Below are positions 1 through 5,942 of a stretch of 5,942 nt of DNA, piece after piece. This stretch comes from an uncultured Verrucomicrobiae bacterium. GTDB taxonomy: Bacteria; Verrucomicrobiota; Verrucomicrobiia; Verrucomicrobiales; Akkermansiaceae. Every line of letters starts with the position of its first letter. Positions within the stretch are counted from its first letter, which is position 1. Made by a program: the position numbers and the translations under genes. The notes beneath the pieces are model-generated. The model was not told the origin of the DNA and searched no databases. It was given only the letters and a program-made list of their open reading frames with translations. Where the stretch lies: assembly GCA_937957985.1 (NCBI GenBank), contig CALGOH010000192.1, positions 1 through 5,942 on the forward strand. The letters are read 5' to 3'.

Positions 1-2352
1 GGTGCGAAGCCTGCGCCCGTTGAGACTGATCCCCGTGTTCATTTCCTTGTAGTGGGCGCGGTCGAAGGGAGCCGTGAACTCGACCGCCACGGCGGCGTCG
101 GTCACGGGCGCGTCCGGCATGTAGACGCGGCGTGGCTCGCTCCATTCCCCGTCCTTGAAATCGACCGCGAAGTTGCCGCCCAGATCGGCACCGGAGCCGG
201 CCTCCGGAGCGGTCGCCGGCATCGGCTTGTGGTAGTAAAGCCGAAGCCCCCCGTCGGCGGTCTTCGCCAGTGCCGGCGGACCGTAGCCGCCACCCGGTGT
301 CACGAAGCGGTCGGCATCCCCGCCGGGACCAGCCGCGAAGATGCTGCCGTCCTCGTTGCGACCGGCGACAAAGAGCCGGTCGCCGGACATCGCGATCGCG
401 CCGTCCGTGGCCGGATAGCGTTCCTCACCCGCCTCGGTGCGGACGCTCAGGGTCCGCTCGTCCTCCCGTGTCAGGAGCGCGAGGCGACCGTCCGCCAGCG
501 ATTCGGCGCCGAGGACCGGGCCGCTTTCCACGCCGGTGGGCCAGTCGGCCGATTCCGTGGGCCGGAGATCTTCACCGAGCGCGACGCGCTTCAGTTTTCC
601 GTCCTCGCGGAAAACCGTCTCGACCCCCTTGTCGGTTCTCATCGGCACGGGACTGTCGGCCGTCTTGCCCGGGTCGCTGAGCACCACCGACTCTCCCGTT
701 TCGGGATCGACCACCTTCACGATCCCCTTCTTGCCGTTTTCGGGATCGCTTTCGACAAAGGTCGCCAGGGCCGGACCATCGGGGCGCGGGTTGGGTCCCA
801 GCACCGGCCGGTTGATCGGTGCGGGGCCGAAGTAGCCATTCAGCTTGCGGCCTTTTCCGGCGATGCCCCAGCCGAAGTTGAGAAACTGGGCGCCGTCGTC
901 GCGGGTTCGCCGCGTCAGGTGGGTGCGGCTGCCGTCCTTGTCGGCGTAGGTGGAGCTTTCCTTTCGATCCCTCTTCACTAGGTCGAAGGTCGTGATGGCG
1001 CCCTCGGGAACACCGGGAGCGCGATCATCGTCGAGAGGTTCCAGGTCCGGAACGCGGAGTTCGCGATCAATGATGGAAGTTTCGCGCAGACTGGTGCCGA
1101 AGGCCGCGGGTGGAAGAAAGCCCCCCACCACTCCTTCGGTGTTGGCGTCGAGGAGATCGAAGGTGCCTTCGTCGGGATTGGCGGGTTCCTCCTCCTCTTG
1201 ATCCTCCTCACCCTCGTCGTCGGACGGTGCGTCGTCCTCTTCATCATCCGCGGTTTCCCCGTCGTCGCCGGGACCATCGTCCAGCGGACCGAACAGCGTC
1301 CAACTGCCATCGTCGTCCTCATCCTCGGGCTCTTCGGTGTCCGCCGGTTCCGGCGCCGGGTTGCTGTCCGTCGCGCTGAGGCCCCCGCCGCCCATTCCCC
1401 CTCCGCCGCCGAAGCCGCCGCCTCCACCGCCGCCACCCCAGTCGGTGCTCGCGGGCGTGCCACTGGTCGGCGGCATGTTGTAGCTCGACCCCGGCATGTT
1501 GGTGCAGCGGGTGCCGGAATTGCCGGTCCGGCTCGAGGTGCGCGACAGCGTGACGAACACCGCCTTCCCCTCCGGAACCTCGGCGAGATACGGAACACGG
1601 TGCTCCTGGTTGTGTCCGGTGAGAACGAGAGTGCCCCCGAGCCTCTCGAAGCCGGGATAAAGATAGGGACGAACGGTGACCTCGACGACCTCCCCGCTTG
1701 CCAGGGTGGTCAGCTCCAGCACCGGGTCGAGGTGGATCGGCCGCGAGGGTGCCGGGCCATCGGGTTCGAAATGCAGGCCGAGATCCGGGACGTTGACGCC
1801 GATGTTGCGGATCCGGAGCGTGCGCACGAGCCGCGCCTTGTCCACCGGCGTGCCGGGAAGCCGCCAGGTGGTTTCGAGCTGGAGTTCCGGCTGCCGCAGG
1901 CGCACGAGGCACGGCTCCTTGCCGACCGTGGTTCCCTCATGCCCGGCGGTAAGCGTGAGGGTGTACTCATCCCTTCCGGCGACGTTTCCGTGTACCATCA
2001 GCGGCGCCTCCCAGGTCTCCCCCTCGGGGATTTCCAGCACCGTGTCCTGCTCCTCCCAGTCCGGGGTGCCGCGACCGACGAAGCCCACGGGAAGGTCCGG
2101 GAAGTGGGTCGAGTTCAGACGCAGCCGGGCGAGGCCCGGGCCGTTGTTCCGGATCGGAATGAAAAGGCGCTGGTTGTAATCGCGCGCCACCTCGAAGCCC
2201 TCTCGCGGAATGACGAAGGTCACTTGAGGCAATCCGCCCGAGCCGCCCTCCGGCTGATCCGGGCCGGGCTTGTCGCCCCTGAGGAAGCAGAAGCCGAGCA
2301 GGAGGGTGACGGCGACGATGGCGATGATGGCGATGGTTCTTCCGGCTTTCAT
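1..2352 (-). CDS. Membrane-anchored multidomain surface protein (tandem Ig-like domains, Gly-rich and acidic linkers, propeller-like C-terminus), 3' end missing
   Basis: An unbroken reading frame of 784 codons starts with ATG at 2352 and runs off the left edge without a stop. I translated it by hand throughout. Residues 7-24 are hydrophobic after MKAGRT, giving a signal anchor or signal peptide. A Pro/Gly linker (25-42) follows. Two similar beta-rich units come next: IRNNG (67-71) then TLTLT (131-135), and IRNIG (181-185) then TLVLT (241-245), like CARDB or other Ig-like folds. A Ser/Thr/Pro stretch leads to poly-Gly (306-324), then a strongly acidic linker (about 335-395). From about 505 onward, short strand-turn units such as ESLADGRLALLTRED and KTADGGLRLYYHKP suggest a beta-propeller. 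The start overlaps the stop of the upstream repeat protein by four bases, and no Shine-Dalgarno is visible, so translation is probably coupled. The residue before Cys22 is Phe, a poor lipobox, so lipoprotein status is unlikely. Function unknown; an extracellular binding or scaffold role is inferred. The reading frame is near certain, the domain names are tentative. Confidence 0.9.
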   Translation of the reverse strand, partial: MKAGRTIAIIAIVAVTLLLGFCFLRGDKPGPDQPEGGSGGLPQVTFVIPREGFEVARDYNQRLFIPIRNNGPGLARLRLNSTHFPDLPVGFVGRGTPDWEEQDTVLEIPEGETWEAPLMVHGNVAGRDEYTLTLTAGHEGTTVGKEPCLVRLRQPELQLETTWRLPGTPVDKARLVRTLRIRNIGVNVPDLGLHFEPDGPAPSRPIHLDPVLELTTLASGEVVEVTVRPYLYPGFERLGGTLVLTGHNQEHRVPYLAEVPEGKAVFVTLSRTSSRTGNSGTRCTNMPGSSYNMPPTSGTPASTDWGGGGGGGGFGGGGGMGGGGLSATDSNPAPEPADTEEPEDEDDDGSWTLFGPLDDGPGDDGETADDEEDDAPSDDEGEEDQEEEEPANPDEGTFDLLDANTEGVVGGFLPPAAFGTSLRETSIIDRELRVPDLEPLDDDRAPGVPEGAITTFDLVKRDRKESSTYADKDGSRTHLTRRTRDDGAQFLNFGWGIAGKGRKLNGYFGPAPINRPVLGPNPRPDGPALATFVESDPENGKKGIVKVVDPETGESVVLSDPGKTADSPVPMRTDKGVETVFREDGKLKRVALGEDLRPTESADWPTGVESGPVLGAESLADGRLALLTREDERTLSVRTEAGEERYPATDGAIAMSGDRLFVAGRNEDGSIFAAGPGGDADRFVTPGGGYGPPALAKTADGGLRLYYHKPMPATAPEAGSGADLGGNFAVDFKDGEWSEPRRVYMPDAPVTDAAVAVEFTAPFDRAHYKEMNTGISLNGRRLRT
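1168..1350 (-). other. Acidic Asp/Glu-rich linker
   Basis: Codes for about residues 335-395 of the membrane-anchored protein. More than half of the residues are Asp or Glu, with runs such as EPEDEDDDG and EGEEDQEEEE, broken by a short hydrophobic island around WTLFG (350-354). Likely disordered, extracellular, and possibly able to bind divalent cations; that last point is inference. Confidence 0.85.
1381..1437 (-). other. Poly-glycine coding tract
   Basis: Codes for residues 306-324 of the membrane-anchored protein: eight Gly, Phe, five Gly, Met, four Gly, directly after Trp305. The codons are mixed GGC/GGT/GGA/GGG, so this is a selected amino-acid tract, not a pure triplet microsatellite. 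It sits between the Ig-like pair and the acidic linker and probably acts as a flexible hinge. Confidence 0.85.
2349..2352 (-). promoter_or_regulatory. ATGA stop/start overlap (translational coupling)
   Basis: On the minus strand the four bases read ATGA: the start codon of the downstream membrane protein and the TGA stop of the repeat protein share two bases. No Shine-Dalgarno-like sequence precedes this ATG, so a ribosome finishing the repeat protein probably restarts here. This would tie the amounts of the two proteins together (inference from the arrangement). Confidence 0.8.
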
Positions 2353-4538
2353 TCGGCAAGGCGTTCGATTTCAAACGTCCAGCGGCGGACGGGATCGGCG
2401 GGGGCGTCGGTGGATTCGACCACCGCCTCGAGCACGTCTTCGGACGACCACGACTGACCATCCGCGGAAAGGCCGAGGATGTAGGTCTTGCCGGACTGAA
2501 CCTGCAATACCTCCGTCTCGACCGGATCACCGTCCGCACCCTCGTGCCACCAGTACCCGAGATGCTTGCCGGCCGGCGGGGCGGTCACGAGCCGGAGGCG
2601 GACGTGGCCGTCCTCCTTCGGGGTGAAGCGGAAGTGATCACGGTCCCAGCTCGGCAGGATGGCGAAGCGGAACGGCCGGCCGATCGCGATCGCGGAAGCA
2701 TCCGCGGGCTCCTCACCGGTCTCGGGAGCGTCGGGCTCCGCCACGAATTCAATCACCGCGGTCGCCGCTTCGGTGGAGGCGCGGGCATTGTGCTCGAAGC
2801 GGTTGCTCCGGACCTGCACCACCGCCTCCCCGCCCCCGGCCACCCTCGTTTCCCGGTAACCCGGATAGGCGGTGCCGTCCTGGATCCAGACCGGAAAAAG
2901 GCCGGGATGGACATCGCTGTCGTCCGTGCGGGTGAACCGCAGCACCCCGTCGCCGAGGCCGGTCGCCCGGAAACAATCGCGGTCGCCACGGGGGTTGAGC
3001 ACGATCCCGAACGGCTCGCCGATTCCCACCGTCCGGGCCTGTTCGGGCAGGTCGTTGGGTTCATCCCCATCCTCGGCGGTGAACTCGACCACGCCCGCGA
3101 TCAGCTCGTCGATGGCGACTTCCTTGTGCCCGAAGTAGCTGCTGCGAACCGCCAGCACGACGGTGTCGCCCTGCTCCACGGCACGATCCCACTGACCCGA
3201 GCGGAACTCGAACAGCCGACCATCGCGCTCGACCTCGCCCCACCACGGATACAGGCCGGCGGCCTCGTCCGGACGCTCGGTGATCGTGAATTTCACGGTG
3301 CCTCGGCCGGGACTGGTGAAAGTGAAGTAGTCGCGGTCCAGCCGGGGCGTCAGTTGGAACCGGAAGGGCTTCCCGGGTTCGATCGGCGTCGCTTCGTCCG
3401 CGCTGTCGTTGGGTTCGTCGTCGAAACGCTCGGTAAACTCGACGATCCCCTTCAAGACGTCCGGCGAGCCGTTCTCCTTGTGGTCGTAGTGGTTGCTGCG
3501 GACCGCCAGGATCACCTCCTCGCCGGCGACCACGTCGCGATCCCACTGCCCGGGGCGCCTGAGGTAGCTCTTGCCGTCCTCACCGGCGTATTCGCCCCAC
3601 CACGGCTCGGGATCGTGGGCCTCCGATGTCTGCGTGAGCCGGAATCGGAGCGTCCCGCTTCCAGGGCTTTCCATCTTGAAGTAGTCCCGATCCTTCCTGG
3701 GATTCAACTGGAAGGAAAACTCCTCGCCGACCTCCACCGGCGCGGCGGTTTCCATCGAGTCGTTCGGCTCGGCACCGACGCGGGGCTCGAAGACGAACCG
3801 GCCCCGGAGCACCTCGGAGGATGACTTCTCACTATGCGAATAGTAGTTGCTGCGGATCGCGAAGACGAGCTTCTCGCCCCGGGTGGCGGCGATGTCCCAC
3901 ATTCCGGAGCGGCGTTCGTAGTCCCTCCCGTCCTCACCGGTGAACTCCCCCCACCACGGATAGGGCGAGTGGTCCTCGACCTTCCCATCGAGGACAAAGC
4001 GGATCACCCCGTCGCCAGGGGCGGCGATCGCGAAACGATCGACATCGTGCCGGGGCTGAAACGTGAACGACACCTGTTCGTCGATGTCCACCCCGATCGC
4101 CTGGTCGTCGGCATCATTCGGTTCACGATCCACCGGAGCGGAGAATTCGAACACTCCGACGAGCACGTCATCCGATTCCTTCTCGTTGTGGCCGTAGTAA
4201 TTGCCCCTGATGGCGAACACCACGTCCTCCCCCTTGCGGACCCTCCGGTCCCACTTGCCGTCCCGCAGGATGTAGCGTTTCCCGTCCTCCCCCTCATGCT
4301 CGCCCCACCAGGGATGAGGGCTGTGCTCCGGCGATCCCTTCTTGAGACGGAAGCCGATCACTCCGTCGCCGGGGGAGGTCAGCTTGAAGTAGTCGCGGTC
4401 GCCGCGGGGCGTGAACCGGAATTCCACGTCCTTTCCGATCTCCACGGATTCCGCCTTGGCCGCCTCGTTGTTCGGCTCGCTTTCAGCGCTGGCGACAAGC
4501 CACGATCCGAGAACGAAAATGCCTGTTCTTCGCCACAT
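2349..4538 (-). CDS. Exported protein of six tandem ~118-residue PPC-like repeats
   Basis: A complete 729-residue protein. Residues 1-18 form a signal peptide: two Arg, a hydrophobic core, and an ASA site before Glu19. Everything after residue 20 is repeats: 21-138, 139-256, 257-374 and 375-492 (118 residues each), then 493-609 (117) and 610-729 (120). Each begins EPN(D/N) or EPAD, followed by Pro-Arg-x-D-x-D-x-F and PGxG. That order resembles pre-peptidase C-terminal (PPC) domains. The second half differs from usual PPC: repeats 1-4 share PWWGE, a DG pair, GxWD, a Gly-Glu or Gly-Asp before VVxA(I/V)R, S/G-N/S-x-Y/F and H-x-E. Repeats 1 and 3 are identical at about 60 of 118 positions by hand count. 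Repeats 5 and 6 have lost parts of the signature. No catalytic domain is present, which is odd because PPC domains usually hang on enzymes. An in-frame TAG at 4553-4551 lies just upstream, so ATG 4538 is the likely start; it has no clear ribosome binding site. Probably secreted or surface-located; binding or structural role inferred. Confidence 0.93.
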   Translation of the reverse strand: MWRRTGIFVLGSWLVASAESEPNNEAAKAESVEIGKDVEFRFTPRGDRDYFKLTSPGDGVIGFRLKKGSPEHSPHPWWGEHEGEDGKRYILRDGKWDRRVRKGEDVVFAIRGNYYGHNEKESDDVLVGVFEFSAPVDREPNDADDQAIGVDIDEQVSFTFQPRHDVDRFAIAAPGDGVIRFVLDGKVEDHSPYPWWGEFTGEDGRDYERRSGMWDIAATRGEKLVFAIRSNYYSHSEKSSSEVLRGRFVFEPRVGAEPNDSMETAAPVEVGEEFSFQLNPRKDRDYFKMESPGSGTLRFRLTQTSEAHDPEPWWGEYAGEDGKSYLRRPGQWDRDVVAGEEVILAVRSNHYDHKENGSPDVLKGIVEFTERFDDEPNDSADEATPIEPGKPFRFQLTPRLDRDYFTFTSPGRGTVKFTITERPDEAAGLYPWWGEVERDGRLFEFRSGQWDRAVEQGDTVVLAVRSSYFGHKEVAIDELIAGVVEFTAEDGDEPNDLPEQARTVGIGEPFGIVLNPRGDRDCFRATGLGDGVLRFTRTDDSDVHPGLFPVWIQDGTAYPGYRETRVAGGGEAVVQVRSNRFEHNARASTEAATAVIEFVAEPDAPETGEEPADASAIAIGRPFRFAILPSWDRDHFRFTPKEDGHVRLRLVTAPPAGKHLGYWWHEGADGDPVETEVLQVQSGKTYILGLSADGQSWSSEDVLEAVVESTDAPADPVRRWTFEIERLAE
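2352..4478 (-). repeat. Six head-to-tail ~354-bp coding repeats
   Basis: Units on the minus strand are 4478-4125, 4124-3771, 3770-3417, 3416-3063, 3062-2712 and 2711-2352. The first four are exactly 354 bp with no insertion or deletion in the whole-unit alignment. At DNA level the clearest repeated word is the PWWGE codons, seen on the plus strand as CCCCACCA near 4305, 3950, 3595 and 3239. The two units nearest the stop codon are diverged. These are protein-level repeats that arose by internal duplication and are old enough for synonymous sites to have drifted; they are not a DNA satellite. Confidence 0.9.
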
Positions 4539-4628
4539 GGAGCGGACAGCCTACCCGTCGATTCCCGGCCAGGGCGAGCATGAAAAGCGAAGTGACGGAA
4601 CGGCCACCTGCAGCGAGAAGCGTCCGGA

Positions 4629-5780
4629 TCAGCCGGTTCCCGGGGACTCCCCTTGCCCGTGCCCCGCACCGGCCTCGCGGGGAGGTGAAACCAGGCCGGG
4701 GTCCCCGGCGATCGCATCGGAAGCCGCCTGCAGCACCCTGCGGGCATACCGCTCGTCGGGGGACAGGCGCAGCCGGGACAGGATCCGCTGCGGGTCCGCG
4801 ATCCCGCGACCGGACAACAGCGCCATGATTCCCGCATCGTCGAGGGGCTCGAGGCGCACCCGAAGTTCCGAGAGGCGATCCCTCAATCCGCCGCTCAGAG
4901 CGGAGACGAAGGAACTCTCCCACACATCCTCGTTGACCGAGACGATCAGGTCCACTCTTGGCGCCTCCTGGCGGATGGTGGCGAGAAATCCGGCGACGCG
5001 GCGGGCCCCGTCCGGATCACCGTGCACTCCTTCGAGTTCGTCCACGACCACCACCGTGCGCCGGAGACGGGAGAGCAGCGCGAGGAGGCTGCCGAAGCGC
5101 TCCGCATCCGCCCCGTCGGCGGCGGTCTGGAGAAGGCGTCCCGTGCGTGCCGGGTTCTCCGGCGACGCCACCGCATAGCGGAACAGGGCCGCGATCCAGA
5201 AGGCGGTCTGGTTCAGCGAACCTTCGGTGAGGCGGCTCACCTCCAGCGACAGCCGCGGCCCGAGGACCTCGAAGTTTTCCCGGGTCCAATGGGCCGTGAC
5301 CGCCTGGGGATGATGGAAGTCGAAGGTCTCCACGGGTCGCTTGCGCAGCGCCTCGGCGGCGGCCTCGCGGTCCTGGCACGGCACCTCACCAGAGACGACC
5401 AAGGGCTCGAGCCCGCGCGCGAAAAGGTGCCGCGCGTGAAGATCGAGGTGGGTCAGCCCCCCGGACGCGGGGAGCGTGCGGGTGAGGCAGCGCAGGCTGT
5501 CCTCGATCGCCGCGGCGGGATCGACATGACGGCCGTCTAGCGGACGCAGCGGCAGGAACTCATGGCTTCCCGCCAAGCCGCGACGGACTTGTTCCAGCAG
5601 GTGGGTTTTTCCGAAACCCGCCCGGGGCGCCATCAGCAGGATCCCCCGCCCCGGCGCCTCGACCGGCGACCTGAGCGCCCGTTCGATGGCCGCTCCCGCC
5701 GTGCGGTTGACCGGGCCTGCGTGAGGTGCGGCGGCGTGTCCGAAGGTTTCGAAATAGGGTTGAAGCGAGGGGACGTGCAT
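4629..5780 (-). CDS. P-loop (AAA-like) ATPase
   Basis: A 383-residue protein with no signal peptide or membrane segment, so cytoplasmic. The Walker A region is APRAGFGKT at 51-59, with catalytic-type Lys58 and Thr59. Pro52 stands where the first Gly of GxxxxGK[ST] is usual. Walker B is VVVVDELEG at 243-251, with Asp247 and Glu248 for Mg and water activation. LIVSVNEDVW (278-287) looks like a sensor-1 strand with Asn283, and GLRDRLSELRVRLEPL (298-313) matches the Arg-containing segment before the lid in many AAA+/ORC-like ATPases. A helical lid runs to about 360, then a polar Gly/Pro tail. About 184 residues separate Walker A from Walker B, much more than in classic AAA+ modules, so an inserted helical region is likely. 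I chose ATG 5780 because AGGGAG lies 11 bases upstream; an in-frame TTG at 5831 would add 17 residues. It lies 61 bp after the upstream gene and 90 bp before the repeat protein. ATP hydrolysis is well supported; substrate and exact family are not recognised. Confidence 0.88.
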   Translation of the reverse strand: MHVPSLQPYFETFGHAAAPHAGPVNRTAGAAIERALRSPVEAPGRGILLMAPRAGFGKTHLLEQVRRGLAGSHEFLPLRPLDGRHVDPAAAIEDSLRCLTRTLPASGGLTHLDLHARHLFARGLEPLVVSGEVPCQDREAAAEALRKRPVETFDFHHPQAVTAHWTRENFEVLGPRLSLEVSRLTEGSLNQTAFWIAALFRYAVASPENPARTGRLLQTAADGADAERFGSLLALLSRLRRTVVVVDELEGVHGDPDGARRVAGFLATIRQEAPRVDLIVSVNEDVWESSFVSALSGGLRDRLSELRVRLEPLDDAGIMALLSGRGIADPQRILSRLRLSPDERYARRVLQAASDAIAGDPGLVSPPREAGAGHGQGESPGTG

Positions 5781-5791
5781 GCGCCTGAAGA

Positions 5792-5797
5792 CTCCCT
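5792..5797 (-). promoter_or_regulatory. Shine-Dalgarno for the ATPase
   Basis: AGGGAG on the minus strand, 11 bases before ATG 5780. The spacing is a little long but usable, and it supports this ATG over the TTG at 5831. It is the only convincing ribosome binding site in the window; the repeat protein and the membrane protein lack one. Confidence 0.5.
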
Positions 5798-5841
5798 GAC
5801 ACTGGAATCCGGAGCCCGCCGCCACAAGCAAAAGAACCGCC

Positions 5842-5917
5842 TCAGTCCTGCGGAGTGGTCAGGTCGCGGAATTCGTCCTCAAGGCCCCGGTCGCCGCCCT
5901 CAGACGGAGAAGTCGCC
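5842..5917 (-). CDS. C-terminal tail of an unknown upstream gene (5' end missing)
   Basis: The minus-strand frame from 5916 reads 24 codons, ATSPSEGGDRGLEDEFRDL then TTPQD, and stops at TGA (5844-5842). The polar, acidic composition and GC-rich third positions are coding-like. One of the other frames contains early stops. It points the same way as the ATPase and ends 61 bp before its start, so it is probably the preceding operon member. The true sequence is lost at 5918, where adapter begins. Too short to identify. Confidence 0.6.
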
Positions 5918-5942
5918 AGATCGGAAGAGCACACGTCTGAAC
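5918..5942 (+). other. Illumina TruSeq adapter contamination
   Basis: These 25 bases start AGATCGGAAGAGC and continue ACACGTCTGAAC, identical to the beginning of the standard TruSeq read-1 adapter. They sit at the 3' end in the orientation expected from sequencing through a short insert into the adapter. They should be removed and not translated; the genome sequence ends at 5917. Confidence 0.97.

Noticed and set aside
52..981. Plus-strand open frame of 309 codons
   Set aside because: Lies wholly opposite the open minus-strand gene, which continues through this region without a stop. It has low-complexity Arg/Gly/Val composition and no domain signal.
2280..2352. Lipoprotein signal in the membrane-anchored protein (LGFC)
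   Set aside because: Phe directly before Cys22 does not fit the usual small residue at that lipobox position; a signal anchor is more likely.
1198..2457. Plus-strand open frame of 419 codons opposite the membrane protein
   Set aside because: It is antisense to a frame with a hydrophobic N-terminus, duplicated domains and coherent linkers, and its own protein is Arg/Ala/Gly-rich without recognisable motifs. High G+C makes long antisense frames common.
2544..3824. Plus-strand open frame of 426 codons opposite the repeat protein
   Set aside because: Its apparent repeats are the mirror of the 354-bp sense repeats. The minus strand has the signal peptide and conserved EPND and PWWGE motifs.
2352..4478. 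CRISPR array or DNA satellite as explanation of the periodic repeat
   Set aside because: The period is 354 bp, in frame and conserved at protein level, with no short identical repeats separated by variable spacers.
3834..4583. Plus-strand open frame of 249 codons
   Set aside because: Antisense to repeats 1-2 and the signal peptide of the exported protein; no motif of its own.
4539..4628. Terminator or promoter in the 90-bp gap between the ATPase and the repeat protein
   Set aside because: I found no stem-loop followed by T residues and no convincing -35/-10 pair, so nothing was annotated.
5781..5831. Upstream TTG start adding 17 residues to the ATPase
   Set aside because: No Shine-Dalgarno at a suitable distance was seen for TTG 5831, while ATG 5780 has AGGGAG 11 bases before it. 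The extra residues are not motif-bearing. It remains possible.

Overview
The window is about two-thirds G+C and almost completely coding, all on the minus strand, so genes run from right to left. It holds the tail of one gene, two complete genes and one large gene cut by the left edge. No RNA gene, mobile element or CRISPR array was seen. The last 25 bases (5918-5942) are not biological: they match the start of the Illumina TruSeq read-1 adapter, so the window ends at a contig end with unremoved adapter. Real sequence stops at 5917.

Layout in transcription order: (1) 5917-5842, the last 24 codons of an unknown gene. (2) 5780-4629, a 383-residue cytoplasmic P-loop/AAA-like ATPase. (3) 4538-2349, a 729-residue exported protein with a signal peptide followed by six back-to-back repeats of about 118 residues; the first four are exactly 118 long. 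They resemble pre-peptidase C-terminal (PPC) domains at the start but carry their own Trp-rich signature (PWWGE ... GxWD ... RSNYY.H). (4) 2352-1, at least 784 codons with no stop. This is a membrane-anchored protein with two tandem Ig-like domains, a poly-Gly stretch, a very acidic linker and a C-terminal part that looks like a beta-propeller. Genes 3 and 4 overlap by four bases (ATGA). Spacers between the others are 61 and 90 bp, so all four are probably one operon.

High G+C, multi-domain surface proteins with EPND-type repeats, and Gly-rich and Asp/Glu-rich linkers fit the Verrucomicrobiota-Planctomycetota group best. This is inference; no taxonomic marker gene is present.

Working together (inference): one ATPase inside the cell is encoded next to two proteins directed outside it, one made only of repeats and one modular and membrane-anchored. 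The close packing suggests shared expression and perhaps a shared surface or envelope function. I cannot assign the set to a named system. The repeat protein and the ATPase are the parts most likely to be undescribed.
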